A DNA stretch of 64,000 nt, taken from assembly GCF_024323335.1 (NCBI RefSeq), contig NC_066585.1, positions 81,195,359 to 81,259,358 of the forward strand. The letters are read 5' to 3'. The translations under genes were made by a program, and so were the position numbers. Below are positions 58,524 through 64,000 of the stretch, in pieces. This DNA is from Lathyrus oleraceus. Its lineage: Eukaryota; Streptophyta; Magnoliopsida; Fabales; Fabaceae. Below the pieces are notes generated by a model. The model made no database searches. It worked only from the letters and a program-made list of their open reading frames with translations, and was not told the DNA's origin. The stretch's first letter is position 1, and the number at the start of each line of letters is the position of its first letter.

Positions 58524-60499
58524 CTCCTAGTGAGTCTCGGCAGTAGACTCCCTAGTGAGTTTTCTTTTGAATCTTCCCCAAGGAACCTCGACAGTAATCT
58601 TCCATGTTGGAACTTCTTTAGAGGATTATTCTCGAAGAACATGCAAGCAGTCAGAGTAGTTGACCACTTCTCTCCCCAGTGATTTCACCTTGAATTTTCA
58701 TTCACGAGTAAAGGCATCTCGCCAAACCACATTTCATATCATTTCATGAATGCCAACATTTGCATATCATGATCATTCATACATCATGCATAGAAGCAAA
58801 TTTAAATCATTGCATAACCAAAGATTTCTTCACGCTCATCTTGCATTGACCCAGGTCTTGTTGTTGATTGTTATCCCTTGACCCCAAGTCCAGTAGTTAC
58901 TGATATCATTTGAATTCCAGTTGTCACTGGCACCTTTTGTCAAATCCTATTTGTTGTTGGTAGTCAAATTTTGTTCGCACCAGCGTGTATCCTCTCAAAT
59001 CCAGTTGTAACTTGTACCTGTCTTCAAAGTCCAATTGTCATTGGCACCCAAAGTTCAGTTGTCACTGACACCATTTTCCAAGCCTGGTTGTTACCATTTT
59101 TACTTTCGAAGTCCAATTGTTATTGGCACTTTATTTTGAAATCCAATTGTAATTGGTACCCTAAGTCCGGTTGTCACTTGCGTCTTTTGTTCAGTCTGAT
59201 TGTTATCAGCGTATGTCTTTCAAATCCAGTTGTAACTGGTATCTCTTTAAAGTCTGGTTGTCACCAACATCTTTTGTAAAGTCCAGTTGCAAATGGAATC
59301 CTATTTTAAAATCCATTTGTAAATGGTATCTTAAGTCTGGTTGTTATACACATTTGTTTGCAAGTCCAATTGTTATTGGCGTTACTTGTTAAGTCCAGTT
59401 GTAACTGGCACTCATATTTTAAAATCCAGTTGTCACTAGTATCCTTTTAAGTCTAGTTGTATCTCGATTTTTATTTAAAATCCAATTGTAATTGGTATCT
59501 TAAGTCTAATTGTCACCAGCACCCTTGAACTCTAGTTGTAACTAGCACCAATCTGTTTGAAGCTGGTTGTAACCAATGCTTACGGTCTAAGTCCAACTGT
59601 GGTTGGAACCTACAGGGAGTTTTATACCCTGCTTTCCCTGATATTTCCTAGAAAGTCATGTATGACTCTTTATCCTAAGGAATTTCCAAATTTGTGGATG
59701 TCATTCTTGTTAGAAGACTCTGACTTTTGTGTGGATGTTTTCTTGTTAAAAAACTCTCGAATTTTATCTTGGACGATTTCTTTGTGAAGAATCTCCATGT
59801 TGTTTTTCTATACGGAGGAATTTCTTGTAAGAAAACTCCTGGATTTGTCCTAACTTGAATTCTTTGTCTTGAATCCCCAAAGTCTTTGTTTGGATGTTTT
59901 TCTTGTCGGAAAACTCCCGCATGTTGCTTTGAGTGATTTTCTTTATAAAGAATCTCCATGTTTCTTTATGTGGATTCTTTTCTTGTGAGAGAGCTCAGAG
60001 TTTTGTCTTATTTGTATATTCCCTATTAGGGATTGCCTTGTTTTTTGATTGGATGCTTTTCTTGTTGAAAAGCTCTAGATCTTTGTGTAGGATGTATTTC
60101 TTGTCAAAAATCTCCTACTTTTGCAGTTTCTGGTATTCTAAAGTGTTGTTTGTCAAATTTCACTTTGAATACTCCCCAGTGTGTGTCTGATTCTCCAGCA
60201 GGATTGTCATCCCCAACGAGTTTTTTACCCTCATTGTTGTTTCTTGTGGGATACCAGTATCTTGGTGTCCATAATCCCCACATATCTGTTTGTCTTACAT
60301 AACATGTCCTGTTAGGGTTCTCCATATCCCTAGCAGATCAAAAATAAATCCAAAAGAGAGTCTCGCATCCATGCATATCATCTCATATCATGACATTTTC
60401 ATTTTCAGGATCAAAATTTGGGTTTTCTTAGTATTTAATTATATCCCACTATGATCATATGAAGAGTGTTCTGCTTCATATTCTCTTTTTGGAGATACT
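58524..60499 (+). other. Ogre D 3' UTR, right part, with UGUN-tetraloop hairpin array
   Basis: After the last 7-nt-loop hairpin (58532-58550) comes a plain stretch, then from 58891 to about 60115 some 30 short hairpins, mostly 5-bp stems around a TGTN loop. Examples: CCAGT-TGTC-ACTGG (58917), CCAAT-TGTC-ATTGG (59031), TCAGT-TGTC-ACTGA (59055), CTGAT-TGTT-ATCAG (59196), CCATT-TGTA-AATGG (59313), CTAGT-TGTA-ACTAG (59532), CCAAC-TGTG-GTTGG (59593), AGTCA-TGTA-TGACT (59654), TTTCT-TGTA-AGAAA (59821), GCTTTTC-TTGTT-GAAAAGC (60055). Spacing is 25-45 bp. No protein gene is supported. 60170-60499 has no repeat or gene. Confidence 0.75.
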
Positions 60500-60513
60500 T
60501 AAATAGGGTTAAC
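60500..60513 (+). promoter_or_regulatory. Ogre D polypurine tract
   Basis: TAAATAGGGTTAAC before the LTR start, aligned with TAAATAGGGGCATC of Ogre B. Confidence 0.6.
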
Positions 60514-61965
60514 CGTCACACTTCAATTTTGACCCTGAATCACCGATTCAATACATTCATCATAGTTATTGCATCTCTGTATAGCATAACATGCATCCCA
60601 TACCGTATAGTGCCTAGATTATCATTCGAAATAAACTTTCAGATCTACAGACAGACTGGTTGAGTCAATTGTCAAATATGTGTCAAAACAACGGGCGAAA
60701 AATTTCAAAATCAGGCTTGCAGACATTGGTTTTGTTAATTTACGTTCCGCGTAGTTTAACCTGTTGTGCTCGATTTATTTTTTGGCTAATTTTTTGATAA
60801 CATTTTGGTTCATCTGAGTGTTTTAACCGGACATTTTCCATTTCAAAATATGACAAAAACCTGTATGTTTCTGAGAGGTTTATTTTACACTAATCATTGT
60901 GGTGCAATCGTTTTAATTTTGAGCATTTTTGCGCCCGATTTTTATTCATTTTTTATATGTTTATTTTTGTTTTCTAGTCAAAACGATCATGATAATTATT
61001 TAGAATTAATCGAGTTTTTAGTTTGATTTTTGGTTATTTTGTTTATATTAATTTAATTATTGAAGTACATTTAAAAAAATATAGAAAATAATAATATAAA
61101 TGTTTTTTTAATAAAAAAAATATGTACATCTCCCTTTATTCGCTGCCAGCTAGTGCCAAATGGGGATTTTGAAATTCTGATATTTTTCTCTCCACATGGG
61201 ATGCGTGTTGGATTTTGATTACCATTGGTTTTACTCAGAATTTTAAGTTGACCTCATAGTTGTTGACAACTATTGTAAAGGGGGAGAGAACAACAAATTG
61301 TGAGGGAGATACTAGTGGGGATCGAGGAAATTTCAGGATTTTGGGGGTTTTGCTCATGTAAAGAATTTTTTCTGGTTTTTAAATACCAAACCCCTTCTTC
61401 ATCATGGAATTTCTTCCACTCTTCCATCGCCATTACACACACCATCCCCACCGCCCTTCTTCGACAACCTCACCAACGACAACCCTCTTCCATTCCAGTC
61501 TCTAACCCACACACTGTAAACCCCCTGCTACTTCGAATAACAACGTTGTCCGCCTCCTGCAAACCGCCTTCACAACTCCTTATTCCATGCTAACAACTTC
61601 CTCACTCACATGACCAAAACTTAGAACCGTGTTTGCTTGCTTCCAAATACCAACTTGTGTTTTTTTTTCTTTTTCTTTCTTTTGACAACTTTGTGTATGA
61701 TATGGGAATGTTATAAACAAGTCGTTTTGATGAACGCAATGAGGATGTGTTGCTTCAATATCAATTCAATTTGAATTTCTTCTATATGAAGTAAACTATG
61801 ATTGGATATGTGCTTCATGTGTTTTGTTTACTTTATTGGTTTTGCTTGATATGTAAAAAAAATGTCATGTTAGAAATTGGTTTTGATCTATTCATATTGC
61901 TATTGTTGTTGTTCCATTATTTTGTTTTATATATATTATTAGTTGTATTAAGTTTACAAGTAAGA

Positions 61966-62024
61966 GAACCTGGTGGAGTGGTAGATCCTTTGGCTCCCAA
62001 CCACCAGGTCCTCGGTTCAAACAA
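61966..62024 (+). repeat. tRNA-Gly(CCC)-like segment, possible SINE head
   Basis: GGTGGAGTGGTAGA resembles a Pol III A box and D arm. TGG-CTCCCAA-CCA has the layout of an anticodon loop with U33 and anticodon CCC. GGTTCAAAC resembles a B box. The acceptor stem does not close and the T stem is damaged, so this is not a functional tRNA gene; a SINE head inside the LTR is the likeliest reading, but I cannot place its 3' end. Confidence 0.4.
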
Positions 62025-62395
62025 GGTGCGCCCTCATTCTTGCTATTTTATGTTTTTTATCCATCTTATCATGCATTATATAACATATATTTACCATTGT
62101 ATATATAGGACAACAATAAGACTACGGGGGGAATGGTTGAAGATTAACTCCTCCCTCCCCCATGTCTTGGATTTAATCCTTTGTTGCCATTTTTTCGCAT
62201 TATTTTTCCATTATTTTTCACCCTTATAATTTTGCTTTCTTTCACATTTTTTTAACCATCCAAAGGTCGTTTTCTTTCTTATTTTTTGATGCCTACTTCT
62301 TATTTGTGACACTATCCTTATAATTTAATTGTTGTTTTTATTTTTTCCACTTATTTTGCCCCGATTACGGCCGTTGCAAAAGTGCCCTGTGAACG

Positions 62396-63239
62396 TTTTA
62401 AAAATGTGATACTTGTTGGATGTTTTCTAGGTTTCTTTGATTTTTTTCATGGTTAAGCATCGGTCTTTGATCCATGGATTTGACACTTTCTATGTCGTTA
62501 TTCCACCAATTATTTTATCGATATATTTATGGTATTTCGTCGCGTTTTGACTTGTCGCATACGACATTTTCATTGTTGTCAATATGAGCAAACCAACATT
62601 GAGCACATTACTTAGGGTTTTGCTTGCACCTCTCAATTTCATTTTTCCTTGCACATCCTTGCATTATGTGACATTGATTCGCATCCTCGCATCCTGATTT
62701 TAATCCGTGAACGCTTCGATTTTACTTCTTTCGATTTAATTTTTGAATGTTTTGTAAATATACTTTGTGTTGCTATTTTCTTCACATGGCTTACTCTTGG
62801 GCCTTCTTACAATGATACCATCATCTTGCACCCACACTTGTTCATTGTTATTTGTTGATTGTACCTGATTTAATCATTTCATTATCATGAATCCCGATTC
62901 GACAAAATGTATCTCCATTCCAATGACGTGTAATCATTTTACCGCTTTTATTTCTTTGTTTGCTTGTTTGTTTAGTTAGTTACTAACACAAGAATAAAAT
63001 CAATCATTTCTTACAAAAGATTTTAAAAAATGCGATACTTGTTGGATGTTTGCTAGGTTTCTTTGATTTTTTTCATGGTTAAGCATCAGACATTGATCCA
63101 TGGATTCAAAACTTCCATGTCGTTATTCCACCAATTATTTTATCGATATATTGGTGGTATTTCGTCACGTTTTGACTCTTCTCATACGACATTTCCATTG
63201 TTGTCAATATGCACAAATTGACTTTGAGCACATTACTAA
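62396..63239 (+). repeat. Direct repeat of about 218 bp inside the Ogre D LTR
   Basis: Copies at 62396-62613 and 63021-63239 share GATACTTGTTGGATGTTT, CCACCAATTATTTTATCG and CATTGTTGTCAATATG, with 407 bp of single-copy sequence between them. Confidence 0.9.
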
Positions 63240-63463
63240 AGGTATTTTGTTTCAAGACGATACAAAATAATGTTTCGTCCACTTGAGCGTGTGAGTAAGC
63301 TTGCGACGTTGCCCATAGATGTTGATTTGTAAATCCATTCGGTCGTGATGCAAACGTTCATCTCTCCATTTGTTTTGGGTAGTCCAACAATATTTTTGTC
63401 GATTGACACAAAATAGCTTTTATTAAAATCGATCAACAAACAAACATTTTCTACCCGGAACTA

Positions 63464-63510
63464 CGTAATCCTTGAGTTCTCTATTGCCCCTGGAGATACG
63501 TAAGAGCGGG
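63464..63510 (+). promoter_or_regulatory. Conserved LTR core motif in Ogre D
   Basis: GGAACTACGTAATCC, TCTC...GAGA, then TACGTAAGAGC: the same order as in the other Ogre LTRs, more diverged. Confidence 0.45.
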
Positions 63511-63678
63511 ATTTATAAATCTTGTCAGGCCCATCAATAAAAAACTTAGGTTTAGTCCCTTTCATTGCAAAAATCCTAAAATCATTTTCTCTTTCCTATT
63601 CTTTTTTCCCTCTTAATAACTTGAGAAGTCTAATATTTATAAGCTAACACTAATGCACACAACTGACCTAATGGTTCC

Positions 63679-63725
63679 TGTTGAGTACAACAAACGTGAG
63701 GGGTGCTAATACATTTCCCTTGCGT
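63679..63725 (+). other. AGUA-hairpin / long-stem RNA module in Ogre D LTR
   Basis: TGTTG-AGTA-CAACA (63679-63692, perfect) and, two bases on (AA at 63693-63694 shared), ACG (63694-63696) pairing with CGT (63723-63725) around GGGTGCTAATAC...TTCCC. Its stem differs completely from those of A, B, C and S. Confidence 0.65.
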
Positions 63726-63831
63726 AATCGACTCCCAAACCTTGACTTGGTTGCGACGACCAATATCATTATTGTTCTCTTATGGGTTTTATCGATATTT
63801 CCCCTTTCATTTTTAGGAATAAATAAAGTTC

Positions 63832-63844
63832 GGTGGCGGCTCTG
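63832..63844 (+). other. Primer-site mimic in U5 of Ogre D
   Basis: GGTGGCGGCTCTG, 69 bp before the inferred LTR end. Confidence 0.55.
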
Positions 63845-63913
63845 TTTAGTCCATCCTACAAGCGTGCGATTACGCTCTGCTAAGTCGTGTTCTCATTTTG
63901 TTGAAGTGCAACA

Positions 63914-64000
63914 AGAAGCAAGATGACTTCCATGATCTATGGAGTAAGTATAAATGAGAAAATAGGCATTGGTTATGTTCCACCAAATAACTCTATGTTC
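63914..64000 (+). other. Flank right of Ogre D, unassigned
   Basis: 87 bases open in one plus-strand frame that includes INEKIGIGYVPPNNSM. It could be part of another element's polyprotein; too short to assign. Confidence 0.25.

Larger units (their letters stand above)
60514..63913 (+). repeat. Ogre D 3' LTR, about 3.4 kb
   Basis: The start CGTCACACTTCAATTTTGAC aligns with TGTAAGACCCCAATTTTG of other Ogre LTRs; the TG has become CG. The end GAAGTGCAACA is placed by analogy with GATGCGACA and ACCGCTACA. It contains the core motif, AGUA module and primer-site mimic in the usual order. Borders are therefore inferred, the right one to within a few bases. No gene supported; the short open frame at 61798-62229 lies over the tRNA-like segment. 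Confidence 0.75.

Noticed and set aside
58871..59606. Pumilio-binding sites because of UGUA
   Set aside because: The fourth loop base varies among A, C, G and U and the rest of the consensus is missing.
61966..62024. Functional tRNA gene
   Set aside because: Acceptor stem does not pair and T stem is broken.

Overview
The window is intergenic plant DNA made almost entirely of nested LTR retrotransposons. I found no host gene. The mix of giant Ogre-type Ty3/gypsy elements (LTRs of 3.4-5 kb, an extra ORF before gag, an intron between protease and reverse transcriptase, a second RNase H), an Athila/Cyclops-like fragment and a Maximus/SIRE-type copia element suggests a large-genome legume of the Vicia/Pisum/Lathyrus group. 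The species is an inference.

Layout, left to right. 1-2628: end of a plus-strand LTR (E) inserted in the gag of Ogre A. 2629-11148: Ogre A (minus): gag start, ORF1, leader, primer site and a 5' LTR of 4983 bp. 11149-22314: Ogre B (plus): end of its intron, RT/RNase H/integrase, 3' UTR and 3' LTR. Ogre A sits inside the Ogre B intron. 22315-26262: Athila-like pol and post-pol ORF (F, minus), itself split by Ogre B. 26263-27589 and 58519-63913: 3' UTR and 3' LTR of Ogre D (plus). 27590-58518: complete Ogre C (minus) with a GGTAT target duplication, inserted in the Ogre D UTR. Ogre C carries two younger insertions: a 1623-bp solo LTR (S, 40379-42001, duplication AAAGG) in gag, and an 8204-bp Maximus/SIRE element (G, 49673-57876, duplication ATTTT) in its 5' LTR. 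Nesting is at least E in A in B in F, and G and S in C in D.

The coding regions are decayed by stops, frameshifts and deletions, but the domain order is readable. Ogre C runs ORF1, gag, protease, 260-bp intron, RT, RNase H, second RNase H, integrase. Element G has lost integrase core and RT but keeps two 1219-bp LTRs, gag, protease and an env-like ORF, so it looks like a recently moved non-autonomous copy.

The most notable signal is RNA structure. (1) All seven Ogre-type LTRs carry an AGUA-tetraloop hairpin directly abutting a second helix, and the stem sequences differ between families while staying complementary. (2) Seventeen or fewer bases after the integrase stop, Ogre B and C both carry three tandem double-stem modules. 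(3) The 3' UTRs of Ogre B, C and D hold arrays of short hairpins whose arms change but stay paired while loops are constant. (4) Each LTR contains a copy of the core of the primer-binding site inside U5. (5) The Athila-like element has a cluster of GACACGG palindromes after pol. These come from reading the sequence by eye; no folding or database search was run.
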